Of a DNA stretch of 64,000 bases, positions 51,366 to 60,593 are shown piece after piece (within the stretch, counting starts at the first letter, position 1; each line of letters starts with the position of its first letter). Made by a program: the position numbers and the translations under genes. Below the pieces are notes generated by a model that saw only the letters and a list, made by a program, of their open reading frames with translations, had not been told where the DNA came from and did no database searches. This DNA comes from Luteococcus sp038433155 (GTDB lineage: Bacteria; Actinomycetota; Actinomycetes; Propionibacteriales; Propionibacteriaceae): assembly GCF_038433155.1 (NCBI RefSeq), contig NZ_JBCDMW010000007.1:1-64000 (forward strand), read 5' to 3'.

Positions 51366-52280
51366 ATGGACATCGCAGTCATCGGATCAAACATGGTGGA
51401 TCTGATCACCTACATCACCCGGATGCCCCAGCTGGGCGAGACGCTGGCGGGCAGCGACTTCCAGCTGGGCTGCGGCGGCAAGGGCGCCAACCAGGCCATC
51501 GCGGCCAGCCGGCTGGGCTCGTCGGTGCTGATGCTGACCCGGGTGGGCGACGACAGCTTCGCCGAGATGCAGGTCAGGAATTTCGAGCAGAACGGGATCG
51601 ACACCCGCTTCGTGCTCCCCACCCGGGCCTCATCCGGGGTGGCGCCGATCTTCGTCGACGAGCAGGCCCGCAACTCCATCGTGATCGTGAAGGGGGCAAA
51701 TGACCTGCTCAGCCCGGCCGACATCGATGCCGCGTGGGAACAGATCAGCGGATGCCGGCTGATCGTGCTGCAGCTGGAAGTGCCGCTGGAGACCGTCTAC
51801 CACGCGATTGACCTGGGCCGGGAGCATGGAATCCCCGTGCTGCTGAACCCCGCGCCGGCCACCCCGGAGCTGGACCTTGCTCGGATCGCGACGGTTGACT
51901 ACTTCGTCCCCAACGAGTCCGAGCTGGCGCTGCTCACCGGCCGGCCAGTCGAGAGCGTGCAGCAGGTGGAGGCGGCGGTCGAGGAGCTGGTGGCCACGGG
52001 GATGCGCAATGTGATTGTCACGCTGGGCGAGCGCGGGGTGCTCTGGGCCGCCGACGGGCGCACCGAGCTGATCGAGGCGACGCCGGTGCAGGCCGTGGAC
52101 AGCACCGGTGCCGGGGATGCGTTCATCGGCTGCTTCAGCCATGCGCTGGTCTCCGGCCAGGACGTGCAGACGGCGCTGCGGCTGGCCAATGCCTACGCGG
52201 CCGACTCGGTGACCAGGCGGGGGACGCAGGCGTCGTATGCCACGGCGGAGGAGTTCGCGGCCAGCCGAACTGTCGGCTGA
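51366..52280 (+). CDS. rbsK: Ribokinase
   Basis: A PfkB-family sugar kinase of 304 residues. The first signature GGKGANQAIAASRLG and the second DSTGAGDAFIGCF with the catalytic aspartate are intact. NPAPATPEL and PNESELALLTG are typical of RbsK. It converts ribose to ribose-5-phosphate. No ribose transport genes are adjacent. Length is normal. Confidence 0.9.
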   Translation: MDIAVIGSNMVDLITYITRMPQLGETLAGSDFQLGCGGKGANQAIAASRLGSSVLMLTRVGDDSFAEMQVRNFEQNGIDTRFVLPTRASSGVAPIFVDEQARNSIVIVKGANDLLSPADIDAAWEQISGCRLIVLQLEVPLETVYHAIDLGREHGIPVLLNPAPATPELDLARIATVDYFVPNESELALLTGRPVESVQQVEAAVEELVATGMRNVIVTLGERGVLWAADGRTELIEATPVQAVDSTGAGDAFIGCFSHALVSGQDVQTALRLANAYAADSVTRRGTQASYATAEEFAASRTVG

Positions 52281-52306
52281 CCAGCCCTCGTGATCCCTGC
52301 GGCTGC

Positions 52307-52312
52307 CAAGCT
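52307..52312 (+). promoter_or_regulatory. Leaderless -10-like box CAAGCT
   Basis: CAAGCT, six bases (GGGCGC), then ATG 52319. Confidence 0.45.
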
Positions 52313-52318
52313 GGGCGC

Positions 52319-53011
52319 ATGACTCACAGTGCGCGAGATGTGATTCCCGTGGTCTCCTGTGTGGTGCTGGCGGTTGCTGGTTGCCAGCCGTCCTCCGGTG
52401 GCCCGGACGTGCCTGCTCCCAGCCCGTCGTCGAGCGCCGACCCGTCGGTGCCGGCCAGCCCCAGCGCCTCGTCCAGTAGCCAGCCCCACACGACGCCGCA
52501 GGCCAGTTCCTCGTCGATGCCGGTGGCCTCCAGCCCGGCCAGTTCCGCGCCAGCCAGTGCGACGTCGACTCCGTCAGCGACCTCGCTGGCCAAGGGTCCG
52601 CAGAAGCAGTCCCTGGGGATGGGGCAGACCGCCAGGCTGGCGCACTTCGACGTGACCCTGCTGCGCCACGAGTTCGGCAAGGACGGCATCAGCGTCGGCT
52701 GGAAGGTGCGCACCTGCTACACCAAGGCGCATCCCCAGCAGAATGCCGACGGCACCACCCGGGTGAGCACGGACCCGTGGTCCGTGCAGGTGATCGACGG
52801 CGAGGGCGGCACGCACTCCGTATGGGCCAAGATCAGCGAATTCCCCGCCGACAAGGGCTGGGAGCCGCCCTACCCGCAGGGCACAATCAAGCTCGGCAGC
52901 TGCGCCGAGGGCTGGATTGCGGTCCGGCACGAGAATCCGGACCTGCAGTTCCAAGCGCTTCGTTACCAGCCGTCGGACTTTGGCGACGTGGTCACCTGGT
53001 CGACGCGCTGA
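52319..53011 (+). CDS. Putative lipoprotein
   Basis: A 230-residue exported protein. The signal peptide has a lipobox LAVAGC with the cysteine at about residue 22. A long Ser/Pro/Ala-rich linker (about 23-95) follows, then a domain of about 130 residues with HFDVTLLRHEFGKDGISVGWKVRTCY and LGSCAEGWIAVRHE, which resembles DUF4352-like immunoglobulin folds. The function is unknown. Confidence 0.75.
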   Translation: MTHSARDVIPVVSCVVLAVAGCQPSSGGPDVPAPSPSSSADPSVPASPSASSSSQPHTTPQASSSSMPVASSPASSAPASATSTPSATSLAKGPQKQSLGMGQTARLAHFDVTLLRHEFGKDGISVGWKVRTCYTKAHPQQNADGTTRVSTDPWSVQVIDGEGGTHSVWAKISEFPADKGWEPPYPQGTIKLGSCAEGWIAVRHENPDLQFQALRYQPSDFGDVVTWSTR

Positions 53012-53074
53012 GGGGCGAGCAACCGGGCTGTGGACTCAGTGGCCCGGTGGGGAAGTGGTGAGATTCGGGCCTGT

Positions 53075-54643
53075 TCAAACCAGGGGCGGTGGGAAGGGAT
53101 GCGTGTTGCGCTTGAACTGGCCGAACAGGTCGGTCAGGAACTGCTGGTTCTCGTCAAGGAAGGCCCGTAGAGACGCGTCGGGTGGAGTGCCGAATGACAG
53201 CGAACGTCCCCGCACCGTGACGGGCCTTAGTGGAGCGTTGGGCTCCTCAGTGGCCAGGTAGAGCTTGTACTCCATCCCCAGCGAGGTGGAGATCTCATCA
53301 TTGATGCCGGCGAGCTCGTGGAAGGACTGGCGCAACTGGTAGTTCATCCAGCTGCCCTCGAAGTGCTCTGACAAGACTTGCTGAAGCGCTGGTCTGCGCA
53401 GATGGTTCCACGAGACTGTCCCCAAGAAGGTTTGCTGGGCGCCGTCGGAGTCGTGGATCTTGACGCGGACGGTGGGCAGGTACCGGGGATTTCCGCCGAC
53501 GAGGCATGCGAGGCTGAACAGGATGTCATCCGGGTTGTAGATGTGGACCGAGGCCATGGCCTGGTGGGTGTTGACCGCCCACGTCAGGAGGTCCTGGACG
53601 GCGTGGCGCCAGGCGTCGTTGTGGAAGAGCAGGTCGTCAATCCTCTCCCGCAGGGCCTCAACGGCTGGGATCGAGCGCAGGTCCACGCCGACCATCTCGT
53701 CGGCGTTCAGGCTGCCGTCGGAACAGATCTCCCGCAGGATCTTCTCGTCAGTGAGCTCGCTGGTGGAGAGACTGCCGAACCTCCGCACGGAGACCGCGCT
53801 GGCTGTCTCTTCGGACGTCAGTTCGGCGCCGCGTTCGGGGTAGGAGATGGCCTGTTCGGTGGCCCGGAACCCGGGGATCGAGTGGGTCCTGTTCTCCCAG
53901 CTGTATTCGGAGCACTGCTCCAACTGGTCGCTGGGCTCCGGCAGTTCCTCCAGCAGGTCCAGGAATTCCAGGAATTCGTCGGGATCCATGCGGTGCTGCA
54001 GGAGCGTCATGTACTCCGACATCGAACGCTGCAAGGGCGCGAAGTAGACGATCCACTGCCCGGAGAACCGTGCCTCCCGGAGCTTGATCTGGAGAAGAAT
54101 GAAGTCCTTGACCTCTTGCTGCTGCATGTGATCGGCAATCTGGCCGAGCCCCTCCGCGCAGGCCTCCTCGCTGGTGAAGAACCACAGGAAATGACGGTTG
54201 CTGAACCGTCTCGGTGCTGGCGGATCGGGAAGTTCGACGGGCTCGACGGACGTGACGATCCCCGCGGCGGTGGCGATGATCTTGCCGGCGGTGATGTCGA
54301 ATGGTGGCCGCCGCATGAGTTCCGCATACGGGGTGAGGAGTTCATGCCAAGTGGTGCTCAGCAGGATGAACCGATACTCCTGCTCGCGGAGCTGACGGTT
54401 CCTGCGGATCAGCGAGGCGTACTTGTAGAGTTCCTGGATTGCTTCGCGGGCCGGGCCGTCGGCACGCTTGATCTCGATGATCGCGTGGCGCCCATTGCCA
54501 TCGGTGCAGTGGATATCGATGAAGCCGCGGGCGCCGTCAGGATTGGGCAGGTATGACTCCGGTGAGATGAGGGTGAGGCCCGGCTCGATCAGGTCAAGGT
54601 GATCTACCAAGTAGTCGCGGATGGTTGCTTCGGATGCAGTCAT
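53075..54643 (-). CDS. NucS-like endonuclease-domain protein
   Basis: A 522-residue protein. The N-terminal part (about 1-120) looks like the C-terminal nuclease domain of NucS/DUF91: ESYLPNPDGARGFIDIHCTDGNG, then HAIIEIKRADGPAREAIQELYKYASLI, which gives the Asp and the E-x-K of a PD-(D/E)XK site. The remaining 400 residues have no recognised domain. Genuine NucS has its nuclease domain at the end of a shorter protein, so this is a different architecture. A DNA-damage or anti-phage role is possible given the defence genes nearby. ATG 54643 is preferred over the open upstream frame. Confidence 0.65.
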   Translation of the reverse strand: MTASEATIRDYLVDHLDLIEPGLTLISPESYLPNPDGARGFIDIHCTDGNGRHAIIEIKRADGPAREAIQELYKYASLIRRNRQLREQEYRFILLSTTWHELLTPYAELMRRPPFDITAGKIIATAAGIVTSVEPVELPDPPAPRRFSNRHFLWFFTSEEACAEGLGQIADHMQQQEVKDFILLQIKLREARFSGQWIVYFAPLQRSMSEYMTLLQHRMDPDEFLEFLDLLEELPEPSDQLEQCSEYSWENRTHSIPGFRATEQAISYPERGAELTSEETASAVSVRRFGSLSTSELTDEKILREICSDGSLNADEMVGVDLRSIPAVEALRERIDDLLFHNDAWRHAVQDLLTWAVNTHQAMASVHIYNPDDILFSLACLVGGNPRYLPTVRVKIHDSDGAQQTFLGTVSWNHLRRPALQQVLSEHFEGSWMNYQLRQSFHELAGINDEISTSLGMEYKLYLATEEPNAPLRPVTVRGRSLSFGTPPDASLRAFLDENQQFLTDLFGQFKRNTHPFPPPLV

Positions 54644-54713
54644 TGCCGTCCTCGCTCCTGAGGTTGTCGCGGCATTCTCGGGCCGCTGTGCCCGAGCGCG
54701 CTCGTGGGGAAAC

Positions 54714-55607
54714 CTACACCGCACGGCGGAACGGTGGATCAGCTGGGTATCTCCCGGGGCCCTCGGCGACGGCCTCTTGAGCCAGCAGCTGCCGCGCGGT
54801 GCGCTCGTCGGTGATCAGCGACGTGATCAGCCGTGACCGGGCCACGGCGGCCAGGGCCAGTACCTTCTCCGTGCCGCCAGCGACGGCCAGCACCTGGGGC
54901 ACTTGAATGAGCTGCTCCGCGGAGATCGAGATCCGGCGCTGCACCACGGGCGCGTCGAAGGGGCGGCCGTCGTCGCGGATGAAGATGCCCACCACTTCCG
55001 CGCGAACCTTGGCTTCGTCGAGCTGGCGCCGGTCCTCGCTGGAGAGACTTTGCATCAGCTGGGTGATCGGCGGATCCCAGGATCCGATGGACAGTACCGC
55101 TAGATCCAGGTCTGCATAGCTGGCGAGCACCGAGGAGATGGCCGGATCCTTCCTGAGGCCTGCCGCTGTGCTCGCGGAATCGACGAACATCGGCGCGAAG
55201 ATCGTCATGGTGCGCACCTGGGAGCGTCCCGCCACTCGGCGAATCACGTCGACGGGGGACTGCTCGAAGTCGGTGCCGACGCTGCCGGTCAGCGCCACCA
55301 AGGTGGAATCCGGCAACAGCTCCATGTAGCCACCAATCGAGGCCAGCGTCCGGCCCCAGGAGAAGCCGAAGGTGTCGCCAGGCAGTACGGTTCGACGCAG
55401 ATAGGCGGCCGCCGCTCGCGCCAACGCCTCCCGGTTCTCGGTGTCGGCCTCGGCGCCGGCCACCACCTCGACGTCGTCCAGTTGCAGGTGGGTCTTGAGC
55501 TGCTCGGCCAGGTCGTCGTCCCGCACCATCACGGACTTCCGCGCCAAGAGCGTTGAGGATCCGCGCTTTGCCGGATTGGCGGACATCTGTGAAGCCAACG
55601 ACAACAT
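54714..55607 (-). pseudogene. SorC-family sugar-binding regulator lacking its DNA-binding domain
   Basis: The C-terminal sugar-binding domain of a SorC/DeoR-type regulator: LAEQLKTHLQLDDVEVVAG, TFGFSWGRTLASIGGYM, VVALTGSVGTD-like text, LDLAVLSIGSWDPP, and VLAVAGGTEKVLALAAVARSRLI at the end. Such regulators carry an N-terminal helix-turn-helix of about 55 residues that is missing here. Homology starts at about 55548; the frame beyond it to 55607 is antisense to the tail of another gene. The 5' end was probably lost in a deletion. Confidence 0.75.
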
Positions 55608-55656
55608 CTGGAGTGCCGAGGCGGAGCAGTATCTGCTGGAGAAGTGGGGTCAGTGA
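55550..55656 (+). pseudogene. 3' fragment of an unidentified gene
   Basis: The plus-strand frame from about 55550 reads VEDPRFAGLADICEANDNIW then SAEAEQYLLEKWGQ and stops, like the end of a normal soluble protein. It has no start of its own, and upstream the frame runs antisense through the SorC remnant. A strong hairpin follows 18 bases later, as after a real gene. It is probably the tail of a gene cut by the same deletion that removed the SorC N-terminus. The parent family is not recognised. Confidence 0.5.
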
Positions 55657-55673
55657 GACTCTTGGTCCAGCCT

Positions 55674-55711
55674 GCAGAGGCACGCCCACGAACGCGTGGG
55701 CGGGCCTCTGC
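55674..55711 (+). terminator. Long hairpin after the gene fragment
   Basis: GCAGAGGC (55674-55681) pairs with GCCTCTGC (55704-55711) and CGCCCACG (55683-55690) with CGTGGGCG (55695-55702), separated by one A-G mismatch, with loop AACG. There is no T-run. Confidence 0.65.
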
Positions 55712-55739
55712 TGTGCTGGGATGACCAGCGGCTGAGGTT

Positions 55740-55769
55740 GAGGGCCTTGCTTTGGGCCCTCGCCCAAAG
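55740..55769. other. Two mutually exclusive hairpins
   Basis: GAGGGCC (55740-55746) can pair with GGCCCTC (55755-55761). Alternatively CTTTGGGC (55750-55757) can pair with GCCCAAAG (55762-55769). The two stems share bases. The rest of the gene-free stretch 55657-56048 has falling G/C content and no recognised gene, tRNA or attachment repeat. Confidence 0.5.
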
Positions 55770-56048
55770 CCCTACGCCGAGCCACCGGGACGTCGTGCGT
55801 ATGGCCATCGCGGGCCTACTGCAACATCAATGTGACAGCTGAGTGTTACAGCTGCAGCAGGCGCCAGACCGCTCTGCATCTCGGTGTGGGCGGGACAGAG
55901 GCTCCTACTCTCGCCAACTCGAACATAGTTAGACGGATGGCCCATCGAGATCCTCCGGGCTCGGTGGGGCTATCGGTCCTGACCACGGTGAACCCGCCCT
56001 GATGGTCCAGGGGTTGCCCGGGGAGGTTGGGATCGGCCACGAGGCGAT

Positions 56049-57365
56049 CTAATCAGTGGGGCGCGAGCGTCTTCCGAACGCTATGTGATCGAGAATGGAG
56101 CTGGCGATCAGGACAGGGATCAACTTCCAGAGCGATAGATTGTCCTTGTCGGCGTGGCATGTCGACCCTCGTTCGTGGTCGACGGCAGCAGTATTTTCGG
56201 GAGAAATTGCTCTGGATTCCCAGCTGGGCTGAGGGTAGTTCAGCATGCGCCATGCTCGGGCGACCCAGTTCTGACGCAAGATCAGCCGCTGACTTGTCTC
56301 GATTTCTTGTGCCAGGTCGTGCGTCAATGGATGGCCGTTTTCGCATGCAAAGTCATCTGCGGAATGAACTCGATTTACCAGTTCACGATGGCGAGATCGG
56401 GCAATGAGCAGTAGGAGGATTGTCACGGCCGCAGCAAGAGCTGTCAATTCTCGCAGGATGGGATGTTCTGGTACGAAAAGTGCGACTACGAGCGTGGCGT
56501 CCAGTGACAGAGAGAGGATGAGTGCTGCTACGGTTCCTGTGGAAAATAGTATCGAGCGAGTCGGCGGGGGGTTCAATAGATAGTACAGTTGGTGGGAGAC
56601 GATGAATCGGGCGGCCTCATTGCTCGTCAACTCATCGGGGTTGATCGCAATCGTTGGAACCCGTGAGTCGATGGATTGCCCTTGTGATGTTCCTCTGGAC
56701 CGGGGCCAGATCTCTGGTTCTTCGAGATGGTACTTCTCGCTGAGGAGATGTAGCTCGTCGGTAGCCGCAACCTCTGCAGCCGAAAGGTTTTCGCTGCCGG
56801 GAAGCTCGTGGAGGCTCTGTGGGGGTGCGCCGAATCCGCCGCGGTCATCCTGATGCTTCCATTGGGCAGCAACAAACAGCTGACGAAGAACCCCCAGAGC
56901 TGTCCCAGTGATGCAAGCGAGAATGACATACTTCCAGCGCAGTTCATTCGCGGTTTGTGGTGAGACGACTCTTATCAAGAGAAAATAGACGCCGATTGCT
57001 GTCGAGAGAAGCATGGAAAGGGAGCCGATTCGGCTCTTGATTCGGTGTGACTCTGACCATGCGGCACGTCGGAGGGCTTGACGGTACCCGGCTTGCGAGC
57101 GTGCCAGATTGCGCCTCGCTGCTTGGAGCAGGAGGCGCCCGTCAGGCTCAGCCCTGAGTCCACGAAGATGGTTTAATTCCTTTGCCAAGAAACTCTCAAT
57201 TTCTGCGGCTTGCTGCCTCTTTCGGGAAGCGTCAACCAAGAGGGGCTCCCAAGAGAACTGTTTCCTGAGCCATTGCCAGAATCTTGGCCAAAATATGGTA
57301 AAGAGGCCCCAAGAGAAGATTGCGGAAGGGATTGCGAGAGAATCAATGGTTGTTTTCCAGTTCAT
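56049..57365 (-). CDS. Lower-GC membrane protein, possibly a degenerate M48-type fold
   Basis: A 438-residue protein with hydrophobic segments at about 10-30, 118-135, 148-165, two near 270-315, and one near 420. G/C content is close to 53 percent, far below the surroundings, so it is probably acquired. AINPDELTSNEAARFIVSHQLYYLL and, after a two-helix hairpin, RVHSADDFACENGHPL occupy the places of the HExxH helix and the (E/N)xxAD helix of M48 peptidases. The HExxH is not intact, so activity is doubtful. No other family is recognised. It lies downstream of hsdR on the same strand. Confidence 0.5.
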   Translation of the reverse strand: MNWKTTIDSLAIPSAIFSWGLFTIFWPRFWQWLRKQFSWEPLLVDASRKRQQAAEIESFLAKELNHLRGLRAEPDGRLLLQAARRNLARSQAGYRQALRRAAWSESHRIKSRIGSLSMLLSTAIGVYFLLIRVVSPQTANELRWKYVILACITGTALGVLRQLFVAAQWKHQDDRGGFGAPPQSLHELPGSENLSAAEVAATDELHLLSEKYHLEEPEIWPRSRGTSQGQSIDSRVPTIAINPDELTSNEAARFIVSHQLYYLLNPPPTRSILFSTGTVAALILSLSLDATLVVALFVPEHPILRELTALAAAVTILLLLIARSRHRELVNRVHSADDFACENGHPLTHDLAQEIETSQRLILRQNWVARAWRMLNYPQPSWESRAISPENTAAVDHERGSTCHADKDNLSLWKLIPVLIASSILDHIAFGRRSRPTD

Positions 57366-57431
57366 GTGTTCCTGATCTTCGGGGGTCTTGTGTAGAAATG
57401 TGGCTCGGTGAGGTTCCTGATTCGGTGAGTC

Positions 57432-60400
57432 CTACGCCACCATCTCCGGTGCCAGAACCTCCATCTGCTCCACCACGAGCTTGATCGCCTCGGGCTGCTT
57501 GCTGGGCGGGTACTTGTGCCAGCGCAGCAGGCGCTTCACGGAGGCGCGGAGCTTCGCCTGCACGTCCTCGCGCTTGGTCCAGTCGGTGCGGGTGTCCTTG
57601 CGGAGGATGGCGAGCAGCTCCCGCGCCATGGCGGCAAGAACCTCATCGCCCATGGTTTCCAGCGCACCGGGGTCATTGGCCAAGGCGTCGTAGAAGGCCA
57701 ACTCGGCGTGGTCCAAGGGCGGGGTAAAGGTCTCGCCGCGGGCATTCTCGGCGCTGATCTTCTTGGCCAGCTCGGCCAGCTCGCGGATGACCTCGGCGGA
57801 GGTGAGCTGCTGGTTCGTGTACCGCAGCATCAGTTCGTTGATGCGTTCGCTGAAGGCGCGGTTGCGCACCAGGTTGTTGCGCGTGGCCTTCTCGGCTTCC
57901 TCCACCAACAGGTCGCGCAGCGCCTCGATCGCCAGGTGGGGGTGCTTGGTCTGCTGGAACTGCTGCAGCACCGCCGGGGTCAGGTTCTGCAGGCTGGGCT
58001 TGGGAATGCCGGCAGCATCGTAGATGTCGGTGATTCCACTGGTGACCGTCGCCTCGGCCACCACGCCGCGCAGCAGCCGCAGGATCTCCTCCGGCACGGG
58101 CTGGCCATTGGCCTCGCGCTCCTTGGCGTCGTACTTGGCCATCCACACCCGCACCTCCTCCAGGAAGGCGACGACGGGGCGCTGTGCTTCAAGGGTCTGG
58201 CTGCCGGCCGCCAGCGCCCACATCCGGGAGAGCTGACTGGCGAGTTTGCGATAGCGGTCGCCCAGCGTCTCCTCGCCGTCGCCGACGGAATTGCCGGGGG
58301 TGCTGGGGGAGCGCAGGTATTCCACGGCCCCCGCGACGGCGTCGCGTCGGGCGGTCTTGGCCCCCGAGGTGAGCACTCGTCGCCAGTCGAAGCCAGCCAG
58401 CAACCGTTCCAGCGCCGCGATCAGCTCGTGGGTGACAGCCGCTGCCTCGTCGACGTCGCGGCCGACGGGGCGGCTGGCCTTGTCGGCGTCGGTGTACTCG
58501 TCGAGGGCTTCGCGCAGGTTTTCGGCCAGCGGGGCGTAGCCGACGAGCAGGCCGTCCTCCTTGCCGCGGAAGGTGCGGTTCACCCGCGCCAGGGTCTGCA
58601 TCAGCAGCGCGCCCTTGAGCGGCCGGTCCAGGTACAGGGTGTGCAGCGGCGGCGCGTCGAAGCCGGTGAGCATCATGTCCTTGACGATGACCAGTTCGAT
58701 CTCGTCGTCGACGTCGGTGAGGCGCTTCTTGATCACCTGGTTCTGCGAGTCGCGGCGCACGTGGTCGCGGATGGGCGGCTCATCCATGGCATTGCCGGAA
58801 ATGACCACCTTGATGCGGCCCTTGTCAATGTCGTCACTGTGCCAATCAGGCCGCAGCGCCACGATCTCCCGGTACAGGTTGGCGCAGATCTCGCGGGTGG
58901 CGCCAACGATCATGGCCTTGCCGTGCGGTGTGGCCTGCGAGTCTCCGTCGCGCAGGGCGGGCTCCATGGCGGCCCGGCGCTTCTCCCAGTGCTCGACGAT
59001 GTCGGCGGCCAGGGCGCGCAGCCGTTCCGGGGCGCCGTAGATGGCGTTGATCACCAGGACGGACTTCTCGATCCGGCTGCGCTCGGCCTCGTCGAGTCCC
59101 TGCACGGTCTCGTCGGCAATCCGGTCAAGGTCTTCCGCGCTCAGCCCGGGCGCCAGGGCCACCTGCACCAGCCGCTGCTCGAAGTAGACCGGCACGGTGG
59201 CGCCGTCCTCGACGGCGCGGGTGAGGTCGTAGACGTCGATGTAGTCGCCGAAGACCTCGCGGGTGTCGTGGTCGGCCTTGCTGATGGGGGTGCCGGTGAA
59301 GGCGATCAGTGTGGCATTGGGCAGGGCGTCCTTCAGGTGCCGGGCGTAGCCGTCGAGGTCGTCGTAGTGGGAGCGGTGGGCCTCGTCGACCATGACGATG
59401 ACATTGCGTCGGTCGGTGAGCGTGGGGTGGTCGAGGCCGGCGTCGCGTTCCTGGAGGGAGCGGCCGAACTTCTGCAGGGTGGTGAAGTAGATGCCGCCGG
59501 AGGCCGTGTTCTGCAGGCGTTCGCGCAGCTCTGAACGTCGGGTGATCTGCACGGGGGTTTCCGGCAGCAGGGTGGAGCGTCGGAATCCGGCGAAGAGCTG
59601 CCCGTCGAGTTCGTTGCGGTCGGTGATGACGACGATGGTGGGGTTGAGCAGCTGGGGGTGGCTCATCACCAGGTTGGCGTAGAGCTCCATCTCCATGCTC
59701 TTGCCGGAGCCCTGGGTGTGCCACACGACGCCGGCCTTGCCGGTGGATCCGACGGCCTTGAGCGTGGATTCGACTGCCTTGCGGACGGCGAAGTACTGGT
59801 GGGGCTTGGCGATGCGCTTGGTGATGGTGCCCGAGTCCTCGTCGAAGGCGGTGAAGTGCACCACCATGTCCAGGAAGCGGCCGGCCTCGAACAGGCCGAA
59901 GGTGAGGGTCTCCAGCTCGGTGGAGCTGGGGCCGGTCTCGACGGGGGAGCCGAAGTCGTCCACCTTCCACGGGGAGTAGTGGTTGAGCGGCGTGAACGGG
60001 GTGCCGTACTGGGCGCTGAGACCGTCACTGACGACGGTGGTGACGACGGTGCGGAAGGCCGTCCCGAACTCGTGCAGGTAGGTGCCGAGCTGCGCGTGGG
60101 CCTTCGCGATGGTGGCTCCCACCGCCCCGGCCTGCTTGAGTTCGATGATGGCCAGCGGCAGGCCGTTGACGTAGAGCACGATGTCGAAGCGTCGGCTGTG
60201 CTGCCCGTGGATGATCCGCACCTGTTGCACGGCCAGGTAGGTGTTCTCGCTGGGGTCGGTGCTGATCAGGCGGAGGGTGGGGGTCTGCTCGGTGCCGGAG
60301 GAGTCGACGTAGCCCAAACCGTGGAAGCCGTGGGCGAGCAGGGCGTGGAAGGCCTTGTTCTCGGCCAGCGCGTCCTGGCTCTTGGGCGTGAGCATCTCGG

Positions 60401-60593
60401 CCTGTGCCTGCGCCAGGAAGGTGTCCGGGACGCTCGGGTTCAGCCGACGCAGCGACTGCAGGAAGGTGTCCTGCAGCACCAGGTCAGCCAGTGACGAGCG
60501 CTCGGACTCGAGCGATGAGCCGACGGCGTGTTCCCAGTCAAGCTCGCCCAGCCAGTCGAGCATGTCCTGTTCCCACTCGGATTCCCGGATCAT
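57432..60593 (-). CDS. hsdR: Type I restriction enzyme, R (HsdR) subunit
   Basis: A 1053-residue translocase-nuclease. The N-terminal PD-(D/E)XK site is FDIVLYVNGLPLAIIELKQ. Helicase motif I is HTQGSGKSMEM, motif II VDEAHRSHYD, motif III FTGTP, and motif VI QTLARVNRTF. The C-terminal domain binds the methylase complex. It cuts unmodified DNA after translocation, together with HsdM and HsdS, which are not in the window. ATG 60593 overlaps the preceding stop (ATGA), so it is translated with the two-gene ATPase unit upstream. Confidence 0.94.
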   Translation of the reverse strand: MIRESEWEQDMLDWLGELDWEHAVGSSLESERSSLADLVLQDTFLQSLRRLNPSVPDTFLAQAQAEMLTPKSQDALAENKAFHALLAHGFHGLGYVDSSGTEQTPTLRLISTDPSENTYLAVQQVRIIHGQHSRRFDIVLYVNGLPLAIIELKQAGAVGATIAKAHAQLGTYLHEFGTAFRTVVTTVVSDGLSAQYGTPFTPLNHYSPWKVDDFGSPVETGPSSTELETLTFGLFEAGRFLDMVVHFTAFDEDSGTITKRIAKPHQYFAVRKAVESTLKAVGSTGKAGVVWHTQGSGKSMEMELYANLVMSHPQLLNPTIVVITDRNELDGQLFAGFRRSTLLPETPVQITRRSELRERLQNTASGGIYFTTLQKFGRSLQERDAGLDHPTLTDRRNVIVMVDEAHRSHYDDLDGYARHLKDALPNATLIAFTGTPISKADHDTREVFGDYIDVYDLTRAVEDGATVPVYFEQRLVQVALAPGLSAEDLDRIADETVQGLDEAERSRIEKSVLVINAIYGAPERLRALAADIVEHWEKRRAAMEPALRDGDSQATPHGKAMIVGATREICANLYREIVALRPDWHSDDIDKGRIKVVISGNAMDEPPIRDHVRRDSQNQVIKKRLTDVDDEIELVIVKDMMLTGFDAPPLHTLYLDRPLKGALLMQTLARVNRTFRGKEDGLLVGYAPLAENLREALDEYTDADKASRPVGRDVDEAAAVTHELIAALERLLAGFDWRRVLTSGAKTARRDAVAGAVEYLRSPSTPGNSVGDGEETLGDRYRKLASQLSRMWALAAGSQTLEAQRPVVAFLEEVRVWMAKYDAKEREANGQPVPEEILRLLRGVVAEATVTSGITDIYDAAGIPKPSLQNLTPAVLQQFQQTKHPHLAIEALRDLLVEEAEKATRNNLVRNRAFSERINELMLRYTNQQLTSAEVIRELAELAKKISAENARGETFTPPLDHAELAFYDALANDPGALETMGDEVLAAMARELLAILRKDTRTDWTKREDVQAKLRASVKRLLRWHKYPPSKQPEAIKLVVEQMEVLAPEMVA

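Noticed and set aside
55850..56040. tRNA or attachment-site remnant at the edge of the accessory region
   Set aside because: A TTCGAGT string occurs on the minus strand, but no T-arm, anticodon arm or acceptor stem can be built around it, and no matching direct repeat was noticed elsewhere.
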